Source: Echinarachnius parma (taxonomy: Eukaryota; Echinodermata; Echinoidea; Clypeasteroida; Echinarachniidae). Taken from it: a stretch of 64,000 nt of DNA. The translations under genes were made by a program, and so were the position numbers. The stretch is from contig JBAMJV010011084.1 of assembly GCA_037951105.1 (NCBI GenBank), forward strand, positions 1 through 64,000, given 5' to 3'. Positions 12,134-24,539 of this stretch are shown here, one piece after another (position 1 is the first letter of the stretch; each line of letters opens with the position of its first letter). The notes beneath the pieces are model-generated. The model was not told the origin of the DNA. It saw only the letters and a list, made by a program, of their open reading frames with translations, and did not search any database.

Positions 12134-13537
12134 AAAATTTGGATCAACATCCAGCTGAAGGGGTATCATCAAGAAAGAACACAACTATGTCAGCAGATCT
12201 AGGAGTGCCAGAACCCCAGACCCTTCAGGAGAGTGTCACAGGTACTGGTAGCTCTAGGATTCAATCAACAGTGGAAACCTTTCAGGAGAATGTGAATTGT
12301 GGCTCAACGATGCACTCAAGAATTGCCGCAGATAATCTAAGTGACGCCCGTGTGGGAATAGGAAGTACTAAGAGTGGTAAAGATGGTGTCGGAGCATTCA
12401 AATGTAGTATGTGTTCAAAGACATTCATTGACAACAATGATCTACTGAGACACGCAAATGAACAATCTTGTATAAAATTGAAGTCCAGTATTGATTCAAA
12501 TCTAAAGAAACTCAGTAAAACATGTACCAATCCTAATGAAAATCCTTTGAGATGCCAGGTATGTTCAAAGACATTGTCTAGTAAAGGTCATCTATCAAGA
12601 CACATGCGGTCACATACTGGTAAAAATAATTGCAAGGTATGCTCAAAGGCTTTCTCAAATAAGAATAATCTGGCATCTCACTTGAGGACACATACTGCTG
12701 AAAAACCTTTCTCTTGCAGGATATGTTCGAAGGCTTTCAGAGAGAAACGTAGGCTGGTATCTCACACGCGTATACATACTGGTGAAAAACCCTTCTCTTG
12801 CAGGATATGTTCCAGGGCCTTCAGAGAAAAAGGTTCTGTAAGAAAACATATGAGGTTACACACTGGAAAAAGACCTTTCGCTTGTGAGGTATGTTCAAAG
12901 ACTTTCACACAGAAAGGTCATTTATTGACACATAAAAGATCACATACTGGTGAAAGACCATTCACTTGCAAAGTATGTTCTAAGGCTTTTCCACATAAAG
13001 GTCATCTATCAGTACACATTAGGATACATTCTAGTGCAAGACCTTTCACTTGCAAGGTTTGTTCAAAAGCTTTCAAAGAGAAAGGTCCTCTTTTAACACA
13101 TGTGAAGTTACATACTGGTGAAAGACCTTTCACTTGTGAAGTATGTTCGAGGGCTTTCTCAAGGAAATATAGTCTCATAAATCATATGAGGAGACATACT
13201 GGCGAAAGACCTTTCACTTGTATGGTATGTCAAAAGGCTTTTACATATAAAAGTAATTTAGCATCACACATGAGGATACATACTGGTGAAAAACCTTTCA
13301 TTTGTGAGGTATGTTCAAAGGGTTTCTCCGAGAAATATAATCTGAAAATACATCTAAGGTCACATACTGGTGAAAAACCCTTCCCCTGCACTGTATGTTC
13401 AAAGGTTTTCTCGTATAGAAGCAATCTAGTTAAACACACAAGGGCAAATACTGGTAAAAAACCTTTCACTTGCAATGTATGTTCAAAGGTTTTCTCACAT
13501 AAATGCAGTCTAGAAGAGCACAAAATGAGGACACATA

Positions 13538-13557
<20 letters not shown>
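12134..13557 (+). CDS. C2H2 zinc-finger exon 1 (ends inside a transposon)
   Basis: The exon starts after CAG with AA, completing a GAA codon. About 90 residues of linker come first, including the C-G-S-T-x-H-S-R type motif shared with the other copies. They are followed by 13 finger units: the first ends in Cys instead of His (C2HC), eleven are canonical CX2CX12HX3H fingers with TGEKPF-like linkers, and unit 12 ends in Asn instead of the last His. C2H2 arrays of this kind bind DNA in the nucleus. The reading frame ends at TAA 13555-13557, which lies about 20 bp inside a TA-flanked transposon inserted at 13538. The last few residues (VKLCV) and the stop are therefore transposon-encoded. An AATAAA at 13949-13954 inside the element could end the transcript. 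The original exon continued with the fingers now found after 14242. Confidence 0.8.
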
Positions 13558-15908
<2,351 letters not shown>

Positions 15909-15920
15909 TCTCCCCCTCAT
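15909..15920 (-). other. Polypurine tract
   Basis: Read on the element strand the sequence is ATGAGGGGGAGA directly before the TGTAAT start of the 3' LTR. This is the position and composition expected of the plus-strand primer. Confidence 0.8.
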
Positions 15921-16914
15921 AATAATGAAGAAGGGGTACGAATACAAATAATGGAGTTTACAGTTGTGATCCCATTGTGTGCGTCATTATATTATCACAT
16001 AGCACAATGAGTTTGCATTACATCGAATCGTGCTAATTATTTAATTGGGTCCTATCGTAATATGTAATTATAACGAACAATATAACAACATGTATACTTA
16101 AACATAAACATTGTATTTTTATTTTATCAATTATGATTACACAATTATGGTTCAGTAAGAGATATTATTTGAATAATTAACATTGTGGTATCCGGTTATC
16201 AATTAAATTACTTGTAACGTGAAGTTAATAACTTATTACTACATTGTGGTATCCGGCTATCAATTAAATTACTTGCATGTGAAATTAATAACTTGTACTT
16301 ATGACTACTTATAATCAGTTCGATCGACTAGCTCAGTATACGATCCTCAATATAATGCTTCTACTTGACCTTCCCCATTTTATGAAGGCAGTAGGGTACT
16401 AGTAACACAACTCAGTTATGTTGTACATTTAACGAGACACGTACATGTATTTGTATAATTCTTAATACTCGATTGCATATATATATATGATGTCCACACA
16501 CTATTAGCATGGTTTACTACACTAACTTAATATTTAATCTAACAAAACAAATCACTTCATGATGCAATCTTATAATGGAACTTTTAATACACAACATTGA
16601 ATAACGTTATTACTATTACTATTACAGTCATTGGAGGATAACCATTATGACAATCTTTTAATATCTCAACTTTATGATACTTATGACAGATCGTTATTAC
16701 AAAATAATGTATGGCGTAACTAATGATGTAATGGAGTATAATGTTGTGATAAAACATGTTGCCTTCTTGAGGTTCTAGTGAAGTTCATCAACCATTTATT
16801 TAGTACACTACATCTACCATAACACATTATGCATATCAACTAACTAAAGGGAGGCATACAGAATCATGCAACTACCCTCCTTCGGGCACAATGCGTACCC
16901 CTATTTACAAAACA
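15921..16914 (-). other. Retrotransposon 3' untranslated region
   Basis: About 1 kb of AT-rich sequence lies between the integrase stop and the polypurine tract with no open frame. It includes a direct repeat of about 55 bp at 16180-16235 and 16241-16296 (ACATTGTGGTATCCGG... twice). No envelope-like frame is present. Confidence 0.75.
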
Positions 16915-18774
16915 TCAAGCCTCATATAGTAGCCTAGCGGGTGGTTTTGATACCCGTCCGCTTCGAGTGATAAGAGGTGGTGTATGTTGTGCGCTTGCAT
17001 GCACCCGTTCGCGTGTGTGTGGTTCGCCATTTTGGGAAGACTCGCGGTCGTATGGGCTATCGCGCTTGCTGGGCGATTCGTTTCCCGCCTCCTGGGCACC
17101 GAGTGACCGCGTGGTGTTTTCTTCACCGGCGTGGTCAGCAGTGGTGGGGCTTGGGATCGGCCGAATATGTGCCAAATTTCTCCGTATCTCGCCGCGGGGC
17201 GTTGTCAGCACATAGCTGCGGGGGCTGTCATGTTTGCGAGCAACATGACCTCGCTGCCAAAGAGAGTTTCTCATACGGAACATTACTGGCTGTGCGGGCC
17301 GCAGATCAGGTAATGCATGTGTTTTTCTAGTTCCATCAAAGTACGCCTTCTGTTTACCCTGCCTCGCTTCTAGTTTTGCACGCATTGGCGGAGCGATGTG
17401 CGGTCGGAGGAGATGATTTACGACGGGCAGCCTGCTCCTTAGCAATCGACTGTTCAACAGTTCGGCTGGGGCGTATCCAGCAGTTCCATCAATGGGGGTG
17501 TTTCGATACTCTAACAGCGCGTAATGAGGATCACTACCGCTGAGTTTTGCTCGTTTCATCAAATTCTTGACAGTTTGGACGTGGCGTTCAGCTTGGCCAT
17601 TACTCTGGGGAAAGTTTGGGCTAGACGTGATATGGGAGAATTCCCAGGCCTGCTCAAACTCCCGAAATTGAGCTGAGACAAACTGGCGGCCATTGTCCGT
17701 AATCAGGCATTCGGGGATTCCATTTCGAGCAAATATGCGTTTCAGAGTCCCAATGATTGCGTGGGACGTCATGTCTTTCAAAAGTTCTACCTCAGGGAAT
17801 TTGGAGTAGTAGTCTACTACTAACAGAAAGTCTGCCCCTTCAAAATGAAAAATATCGGCCCCCACCTTTGACCACAGCCTCTCTGGCATGGGGTGGGGAT
17901 GGAGGGGTTCCGCAGACTGTGCCCTTTTGTATGTCTGGCATGTGGAACAATTTGCTACCACCTCCTCAATTTGGTGATTGATGCCTGGCCAAAACATCAC
18001 CGTGCGCGCTCTTTGTTTTAGCTTTACAATTCCCAGGTGCGATTCATGAATTTTATGCAGCATGTCTCGCTGCATGCTACGCGGCATGACAATCCTATTA
18101 TCCCGGAGGATGATTCCGTCCACGTACACCAACTCATGGCGATGTTGGAAGTACGGGATCAGCTCCCCTGGGAGGGCTTTTCTGTCGCATGTCCAACCCT
18201 GTTCAATTTGCAGGCGCAGCATTTGCAGTACGTTGTCGCGCTCTGTCTCTTTCCGGATTTGCTGTAGTCTTTGCTCAGACACCGGTACATTGTCAGCAAT
18301 GTAATTCACGTCTATTCTATCATCAAACTCGCATGCGTTGGCGCTCTCTGGATCGGATTGATTTACGATCCGGCTTAGCGCGTCTGGTAGGAACATCTCC
18401 CGGCCCGGTTTCCACACCAGTACCAATTCGTAGCGAAGGAGGTGCATTCTCATGCGCTGGAGCCGGGGACTCAGCTTGTGCAGTGGTTTAGCGAGCAAGC
18501 CTACCAATGGTTTGTGATCTGTGTGAACCACAACCCGCTGACCTGCTATGAAATCATGGAATTTTCGACAAGCATACAGTATCGCGCATAGCTCTTTCTC
18601 GATGGTCGCATAATTACGCTCAGCTGCGTTCACACTGCGCGACGCGTAGGCAACAGGTCTGTCATCTTGGATTAGGACTGCTCCAAATCCGCTATTGGAA
18701 GCGTCAGTGGCCATTGCGACAGGCGCGTTCACATCATACAGTCTTAGCACTGGCGGTGATGTGAGCAGACTCAT
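16915..18774 (-). CDS. Retrotransposon Pol, RNase H and integrase part
   Basis: This frame of about 619 codons begins at the RT/RNase H boundary. RNase H is marked by ATDASNSGFGAV, the KELCAIL block and HTDHKP (the expected D-E-D set). Integrase follows: an HX3H..CX2C zinc-binding head (HKIHESHLG, CSTC at about residues 238-275), then core aspartates in GADIF and ITDNG and the glutamate in NGQAERH (the D,D,E triad). A C-terminal part of about 130 residues is basic then Ser/Arg rich. The first Met is probably not a real start: the frame overlaps the Gag-RT frame by about 40 bp in a different phase, in a place where related elements read straight through. Confidence 0.9.
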   Translation of the reverse strand: MSLLTSPPVLRLYDVNAPVAMATDASNSGFGAVLIQDDRPVAYASRSVNAAERNYATIEKELCAILYACRKFHDFIAGQRVVVHTDHKPLVGLLAKPLHKLSPRLQRMRMHLLRYELVLVWKPGREMFLPDALSRIVNQSDPESANACEFDDRIDVNYIADNVPVSEQRLQQIRKETERDNVLQMLRLQIEQGWTCDRKALPGELIPYFQHRHELVYVDGIILRDNRIVMPRSMQRDMLHKIHESHLGIVKLKQRARTVMFWPGINHQIEEVVANCSTCQTYKRAQSAEPLHPHPMPERLWSKVGADIFHFEGADFLLVVDYYSKFPEVELLKDMTSHAIIGTLKRIFARNGIPECLITDNGRQFVSAQFREFEQAWEFSHITSSPNFPQSNGQAERHVQTVKNLMKRAKLSGSDPHYALLEYRNTPIDGTAGYAPAELLNSRLLRSRLPVVNHLLRPHIAPPMRAKLEARQGKQKAYFDGTRKTHALPDLRPAQPVMFRMRNSLWQRGHVARKHDSPRSYVLTTPRGEIRRNLAHIRPIPSPTTADHAGEENTTRSLGAQEAGNESPSKRDSPYDRESSQNGEPHTRERVHASAQHTPPLITRSGRVSKPPARLLYEA

Positions 18775-21193
18775 CTACTGCATCCCTATGCTTTTGCTCA
18801 AAGTGCCATGCGATGCCCTTCTCCATTAGTTGCCTCAGCGGGGCGGTGATTTCAGAGAGGCTTGGAATGAATTTGGCCATGTATGTAACAATTCCCAAAA
18901 ACGTTTGGACTTCCGCCTTGTTCGCTGGGTATGGCATTTGCAGCACGCTGCTCACTCGAGATGGGCTTGGCGATACCCATTCGTGGGATATTACATGGCC
19001 CACGTATTCCACCCTGTCAGAACGCATGACAGACTTTTTAGCATTCAGCTTCAAGCCGGACGCTTTCACACGCGCGAGTAGTGCGTTCACACGAGAATCA
19101 TGCTGAGCAGCAGTCTCTCCCCAAACGAGAATGTCGTCAACGACTGTCTCGACCCCCTCTAAATCCCCAAATTCTACCTCCATCACCCTTTGCCAAATTT
19201 CACTCGCCGATGAGATGCCAAATGGCAGCACGCAATACCGGTATCTCCCAAAGGGGGTATTGAAGGTGGTCAAACGTGAGCTTTCGCCACTCAATGGGAG
19301 CTGCCAGTATCCGCTCGTCGCGTCGAACTTAGAAAAAAATCTCGCTTTTGGCATGCGGGCCGCAATGTCTTCAAACGTTCGCATGGGGAAGTGCTCGCGC
19401 CGAATGGCTGCGTTGAGGTCACGCGGATCAAGGCATATGCGTACAGCGCCGTCAGGTTTGCGGACGACAGTCATTGAGTTAACCCAGTCTGTCGGTTCAG
19501 TTACGGGTTTTATGACTCCTAACCCTTCCATGCGCTCTAGTTCGGCTTTGACTTTATCCCTAAGCTTATAAGGAATCGTACGGGGCGGATTTTGTTTTGG
19601 TTCCGCGTTCTCCTTCAGCGCTATGCTATATTCGTGACCGTGTAGCCTCCCTAGTCCATCAAAGAGCTCGCTATTATCGTGTATTACTTTCGCAGTAAAT
19701 GCCACGGACTCTGGGCTCTGGGCTGTGTCGCTGATGCGTGGGGTCATGTCTTTCCCCGCTTGCATTGTTTGACTATCATTAGGGTGGGGCATATCATTCT
19801 CGCTCGCTGGCGATTTCTGAGCGCTAATTTCACCAGAGCGCGGTGCTTGGGCTGTGCCGGGGGCTGTGCGTGCACTCACATCATACACCTCATTTCTCAC
19901 AAGTAACCCTATCCGTTCACATGTCTCTTTTCCCAATATGGGTTTTACATTTCCAGTCACCACTTGAAATACAACTTCAAAATCTTTCTTACCTATTGTC
20001 ATGGTCCCCTTTGTTTGGCCCACTGGGCTGATTGTATGTCCAGAATAGGATCGCAACGTTACGTTGCTGTTCATTAGAGTGAGTCCAGCTTTCACGAAGA
20101 TGGCTTCCGGTATGATGTTAACTTGAGCACCGGAGTCCAGTTTGAAGTCGATGTCCACATCGTTGATGGAAGCCGTCTGTCCCCATTCGGTCGTGGAGTG
20201 CAGGCCATCGATGTCGACGAGCGTGTCCACGAAGAATGCCTCGGGGTCGGCTGGCCGTTGGTGCGACGACCATCGCTCATGCTCGCGTCCGACGTCGGGC
20301 AGTGTCGTGTAGGGCATCCCCCGCATCTCGGCTTCTATTTCGCGGATGTGTCGGTCGATGGGCTCCCGTTGATAGTAGGGTCGATCACGCCGCTGTTGTT
20401 GTTGTCCGCCTTGTCTGTTGGCAGGGCATTCATTTGACCTAGAGAAGTGGCCATATCCTCTGCATTCATGGCATTGTTTGTCTTTCGCAGGGCAAGTGTT
20501 GGTTTTGTGCACGTATGTGCACGACGGGCATACGGGTCCCCTGTCGCCTGGGGCTGCGGGCCGTTCATCACGCCCTCGATCTCGGCCTCGTCGAGCGGGC
20601 TGTTGCTGGCTGCTCCGTCGGATCATGTCAACATTCTCGTTTGTCGTCGCGCTGTTCGGGGCGATCTGTCTGACATGTTCGGCTGATGCCTCGGTGACGG
20701 CGCAGATGTCGATGCATTTCTCCAGTGTCAAATCGTCCGATTGGAGTAGCTTCTCCCTTAATCCCTGGTCGCTTATGCCGCAAACTATCCTGTCTTTCAG
20801 AAGCGATTGTTCGATGGTGCCGAACTCGCAGTCGTTTGCCAACCTCCTCAGGTCTGTGACATAGTTTGCGAATGTCTCCCCTTGCTTCTGGTTCCTCGTG
20901 TTGAAGATGTACCTGGTCACCGTCAGGTTCTTCTTCGGCTCGCAGTATGCCTTAAATCTTTCCTTTAATGGTTGGATTTTGTCCCTCTCGGCCGGAGCGA
21001 ATTGCAAAGTTTCGTGAATCTGTTGGGCGGCAGGCCCTGCCACGTGTAAAAACGTGGCACATCTTATTCCTTCTGTCTTGTTCGCCAGTTCCGTCGCCGT
21101 CTCATATATTTCAAAGGCCCTTATCCAGTCCTTCCAGTTTTGGGCAATATTCCCTTGCAGAGATAAGGGTCCTGGGGGCTTCAGTCCAGCCAT
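18734..21193 (-). CDS. Retrotransposon Gag, protease and reverse transcriptase
   Basis: The ATG at 21193 (MAGLKPPGPL) starts about 819 codons. Gag covers roughly residues 1-200. Two cysteine-histidine knuckles at about 222-256 are slightly irregular: CPSC..H..C with CX2CX3HX4C spacing, then CHECRGYGH with a longer final gap. The aspartic protease motif is LDSGA (about 352). Reverse transcriptase spans about 540-780, with SKFDATSGYWQ for motif A and VVDD for the catalytic YxDD-like box. Translation leaves this frame with unrelated residues just after the RT connection, where the RNase H frame takes over. Its product would be the virus-like-particle core and replication enzyme of the element. 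Confidence 0.9.
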   Translation of the reverse strand: MAGLKPPGPLSLQGNIAQNWKDWIRAFEIYETATELANKTEGIRCATFLHVAGPAAQQIHETLQFAPAERDKIQPLKERFKAYCEPKKNLTVTRYIFNTRNQKQGETFANYVTDLRRLANDCEFGTIEQSLLKDRIVCGISDQGLREKLLQSDDLTLEKCIDICAVTEASAEHVRQIAPNSATTNENVDMIRRSSQQQPARRGRDRGRDERPAAPGDRGPVCPSCTYVHKTNTCPAKDKQCHECRGYGHFSRSNECPANRQGGQQQQRRDRPYYQREPIDRHIREIEAEMRGMPYTTLPDVGREHERWSSHQRPADPEAFFVDTLVDIDGLHSTTEWGQTASINDVDIDFKLDSGAQVNIIPEAIFVKAGLTLMNSNVTLRSYSGHTISPVGQTKGTMTIGKKDFEVVFQVVTGNVKPILGKETCERIGLLVRNEVYDVSARTAPGTAQAPRSGEISAQKSPASENDMPHPNDSQTMQAGKDMTPRISDTAQSPESVAFTAKVIHDNSELFDGLGRLHGHEYSIALKENAEPKQNPPRTIPYKLRDKVKAELERMEGLGVIKPVTEPTDWVNSMTVVRKPDGAVRICLDPRDLNAAIRREHFPMRTFEDIAARMPKARFFSKFDATSGYWQLPLSGESSRLTTFNTPFGRYRYCVLPFGISSASEIWQRVMEVEFGDLEGVETVVDDILVWGETAAQHDSRVNALLARVKASGLKLNAKKSVMRSDRVEYVGHVISHEWVSPSPSRVSSVLQMPYPANKAEVQTFLGIVTYMAKFIPSLSEITAPLRQLMEKGIAWHFEQKHRDAVDESAHITASAKTV

Positions 21194-21200
21194 TTTCACG

Positions 21201-21220
21201 ATGTTTTACTTCTGACACCA
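21201..21220 (-). other. Primer-binding site
   Basis: Immediately inside the 5' LTR the element strand reads TGGTGTCAGAAGTAAAACAT. It begins with the TGG that pairs with a tRNA 3' CCA, as in other gypsy elements. I do not assign the tRNA. Confidence 0.8.
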
Positions 21221-21371
21221 TGTAAGATATTGCTAATTAGTCGATTATGTGACGAGCACAAAGGACGCGTGACTCACTTGTTCCAGTACGAGAATGGCAA
21301 GTGCCTTTATTGCGCTCCTCGTCATCAGAGGGCGCTCGAACATAAAATGCATAAAAGGCGAATACATTACA
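21221..21371 (-). repeat. 5' LTR (element orientation)
   Basis: This 151 bp LTR is apparently identical to 15758-15908. It starts and ends with TG...CA and abuts the GTAT duplication at 21372-21375 in the zinc-finger sequence. Confidence 0.93.
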
Positions 21372-21375
21372 GTAT

Positions 21376-22470
21376 GTTCAAAGGCTTTCTCAAAAAAAGG
21401 TAATCTGGTATGTCACATGAGTACACATACTGGTGAAAAACCTTTGACTTGTGATGTATGTTCAAAGACTTTCACAAGGAAAGGTCACCTATCAGAACAT
21501 ATGTTGACACATACTGGTGAAAAACCTTTCACTTGCAAGGTATGTTTAAAGTCTTTCACAAAAAAAAGGAATCTAGTAATACACATAAGAACGCATACTG
21601 GTGAATGACCTGTATACTTTATACAAGGTATGTTCTAAGGCTTTCTCAGATAAAGGCATTCTAAGAAGACACATGGTGACCCATACCATTGAAAGACCTT
21701 TCACTGGTCAAGTATGTTCAAAGGCTTTCTTAGATACAGGTCATGTATCAATAACTTACTCTCGAAAAGGTGATCTTACAACACATGATGACACATACTG
21801 GTGAAAAAACTTTCACTTGTGACGTATGCTCTAAGGCTTTCTCTGAGAAAGATAAACTAGCATCACACATTAGGACACATAAGGATGAAAAACCTTTTAG
21901 TTGCAAGGTTTGTTTTAAGGCTTTTCATTGTAAAATTTAGCTGGCAAGACACATACTGGCGAAAGACTTTTTACGTGTGAATTCTGTTCAAAAGCTTTCT
22001 CAGATAAAGGAAATTTTTCAAAACACATTTTGACACATACCCATGAAAGACCCTTTCACTTGTGCGGTACGTTCAAGAGCGTTCTTAAAGAAAGGTAATC
22101 TTTCAAAACACATGAGGACACATACACATGTGAACAACCTTTCACTTGTGAAGTATGTTCAAAGGCTTTCTCAAAGAAAGGTAATCTGGCAGGACACATG
22201 AGTACACATACTGGTGAAAAACCTTTCACCTGTGATATATGTTTAAAGACTTGCACAAAGAAAGGTAATCTATCAGAACACATGTTGACACATACTGGTG
22301 AAAAACCTTTCAGTTGTTAAGCCGTTGCTTATGGGAACTGGGTGGGCTATGTACAAAGTCTTAGGGATTTCAGAATCTCATAGTAAACAGGTTAGGTAAG
22401 TATGCTAAAAAGACTTTCATAAAGAATGGTAATCTAGTAATGCACATAAGGACACATCATTATTTTTTGT
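21376..22470 (+). pseudogene. Terminal remnant of finger exon 1
   Basis: About 12 zinc-finger units resume exactly where the retrotransposon split a finger codon (GTATGTTCAAAGG). The frame is broken by a TGA in the linker at about 21606, small indels at about 21700-21790, a TAG at about 21940 and others, with progressive decay to about 22320. A repeat (22320-22383, also found inverted at 40325-40387) follows, then a last finger scrap near 22400-22470. Confidence 0.8.
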
Positions 22471-22710
22471 TCAAAGTTTTTTTAAGACCTTTGATCATTT
22501 TAAATATATTGATGGACTATTTGGAAATTCTTTTTGAACTTTAGTCCAACTGGTTATTAATGCCTGTCACTTGTTCAGAAACCAAACCACTGCCTCTAGC
22601 TATGAATCAGTTTGCAAGGATAAATGGCATAAAATCACCCAAGCTGTTTAAAAATGTATATAGATGTTATTTACCCCACAGAAATAATGATAGTGGTCGC
22701 ATTATCTAAA

Positions 22711-22990
22711 AAACAAATCAAATGATCAACAGATTGCCATCAAACTTCATACATGTATATATCTTGAAGAGCCAATATACTGATTAAATTTTGGGGTCAT
22801 GAGGTCAAAGGTCACAGGGCTTAGTATGTATGCAAAATAGCTTGTGGTTGCATTATCTTAAAAATGGATTGACCGATTGCTACCAAAAATATATCTTGAG
22901 GAGCCAATGACCTGATTAGATTTTGGGGTCATGAGGTCAAAGGTCACACTGCTCATATATTCCAAAATAGCTCGAGGTCACTTCATCTCG
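22711..22990 (+). repeat. About 132 bp tandem repeat carrying AGGTCAAAGGTCA
   Basis: Two and a partial third unit of the form 'gattgcYaYcaaa...cttgaRgagccaat...ttttggggtcatgag' are present. Perfect DR1 sequences, AGGTCAAAGGTCA, lie at 22802-22814 and 22934-22946. A related unit is at 9239-9345. DR1 is the known binding site class for HNF4, RXR and PPAR-type receptors. Here it may simply be part of the repeat consensus. Confidence 0.7.
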
Positions 22991-23103
22991 AGAACTAAAT
23001 AATGGATTACCATCAAACTTGGCAGGGCTTGCCCTTAACTTTTTTCTGAGCATGAATTTCAGGCGGCCAAATGTTGCCCGAAAATTTGATATTTTTAATG
23101 GCA

Positions 23104-23623
23104 TTAAAGGGATAGGTGAGTTTTGGTAGAGAGGGCGCTACACATAATAATTTTTTGTGAGATAATGAAAAACTGAGTGTAAAATTTGAAAGACCATAAT
23201 ATTTTATTGACAGAATAAACTTTATTTGATCAAAATCATAAACGTAACCATTTGTAATTAATGTGGGGCCCCACAAATATTAGATAATTTTGAAAAAACC
23301 GTTACAAATTTATAAAAAATGCTTCCTCTTTTCAAAATTTTTCAAAAGAAGTTTTTTAATAGCTGTTGATTATCTTTCTATCTAATCACTATTTTTTACG
23401 AACCTTCACATGCACAATATTTTATTTAAAATGGTTTAAACCAATGAGTTTTTAGAGAGCGCCATCTTGAGTTTAAACGGCTCTGTTTGAATGATAAAAG
23501 GCTTTTTACTTAGTCATGATAAGCATGGTATTAGTTTGTAATGTAATGGTGCAGGTTTTGGTTACCAAAATTTAGTTTGACCAAAACTGTACTCTCTTTA
23601 CCAGAACTCAACTATCCCTTTAA
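23104..23623. mobile_element. TTAA-bounded MITE
   Basis: The ends are TTAAAGGGATAGGTGAGTT and, inverted, TTAAAGGGATAGTTGAGTT, about 24 bp TIRs with TTAA flanks. It is non-coding. A fragment of the same family lies at 62820-63000. Confidence 0.8.
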
Positions 23624-24539
23624 ACAATTGATATTCATATATCATTCCATAATCACGATTCTGTCCAATTGATCATCTATGGCTATGCCGGGCTCATCAT
23701 CATCACCATTATACAGGGCTCCACAATAATTTTGTTTTCTTCTACTGGCCCGAACAAACACTGAAAAACATATTATGGTTTTATCAAATGAGCTTCAGTT
23801 TCTGTCTTTACATTGTGTGTGTGCGTGGGGGGGGGGGGGGGGGGGGGTGGTAGGGCTAGGGAGATTAATTACTCTCACAGTGAAGAATTACTTTCTTTTA
23901 GACAAACACCGGCTTCCCAAATGGATGAGGTGGATACAAATTTTTCACAAAAAGCAGCTTATTGTTACAAAAGATTTAACTTGTATAAAAGATAACACCT
24001 GCAACCTCCCCTCCACCTATTTTTAGCATTCAAAATAGAAAGGAAACAACGTTTGAGAAATCAATGTCACTAGGCCTGAAATGAAAGGCCTAGATGCTTG
24101 TGTCTTATGTATTGATCAATTTTGTTCATTTTCACTAAATTATCCGCTCATTCATCTTATTTTCTTTGCAACAAAGTCATATCCAGGGTGGAATTCCCCT
24201 TTTATGGTCAAAGTGATCAAACTAGTTCATTGGACGAATCAAATATTGCGTAAAGCTTCTGTTACATCAATTGGAATGGTTAATATGCCATATGAATGAA
24301 ATGAATGCTGTAATAGATTTAACACATCTTTATTTCAGTTTATACAGTTCGTATCATTTTCCTCTTCAATATTACACCAAACGGGATTTATTTGCAAATT
24401 ATCTTTCTTACCGTTACAAAAATATTTTCCACTTGTAACATTTTTATGGAGACAGAAGGTAGACTGAAATGAGACATACATACATACATGTAAGTTCAAC
24501 AAATACTTAAATACAATATTTGTTCCTGTTCCATTGCAG

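Larger units (their letters stand above)
22471..24370. other. Spacer between finger exons 1 and 2
   Basis: No gene is seen, and in particular no copy of the repeat exon (9553-10711) or CX2C exon (11369-11725). It contains a tandem repeat with DR1-like motifs, a TTAA-type MITE and a G-run of about 21 bp at 23827-23847, all listed separately or here. Confidence 0.6.

Noticed and set aside
12282..13523. Minus-strand frames across the zinc-finger exons
   Set aside because: The repetitive CSKAF/TGEKPF code leaves the opposite strand open by codon bias. The same shadows occur under all four exons.
16967..20864. Plus-strand frames of 60-148 codons in the retrotransposon
   Set aside because: They lie opposite Gag-Pol and have no domain; they are antisense shadows.
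21376..22470. A second independent zinc-finger gene after the retrotransposon
   Set aside because: The split codon and GTAT duplication show that it is the same array as 14243-15757, and its frame is broken repeatedly.
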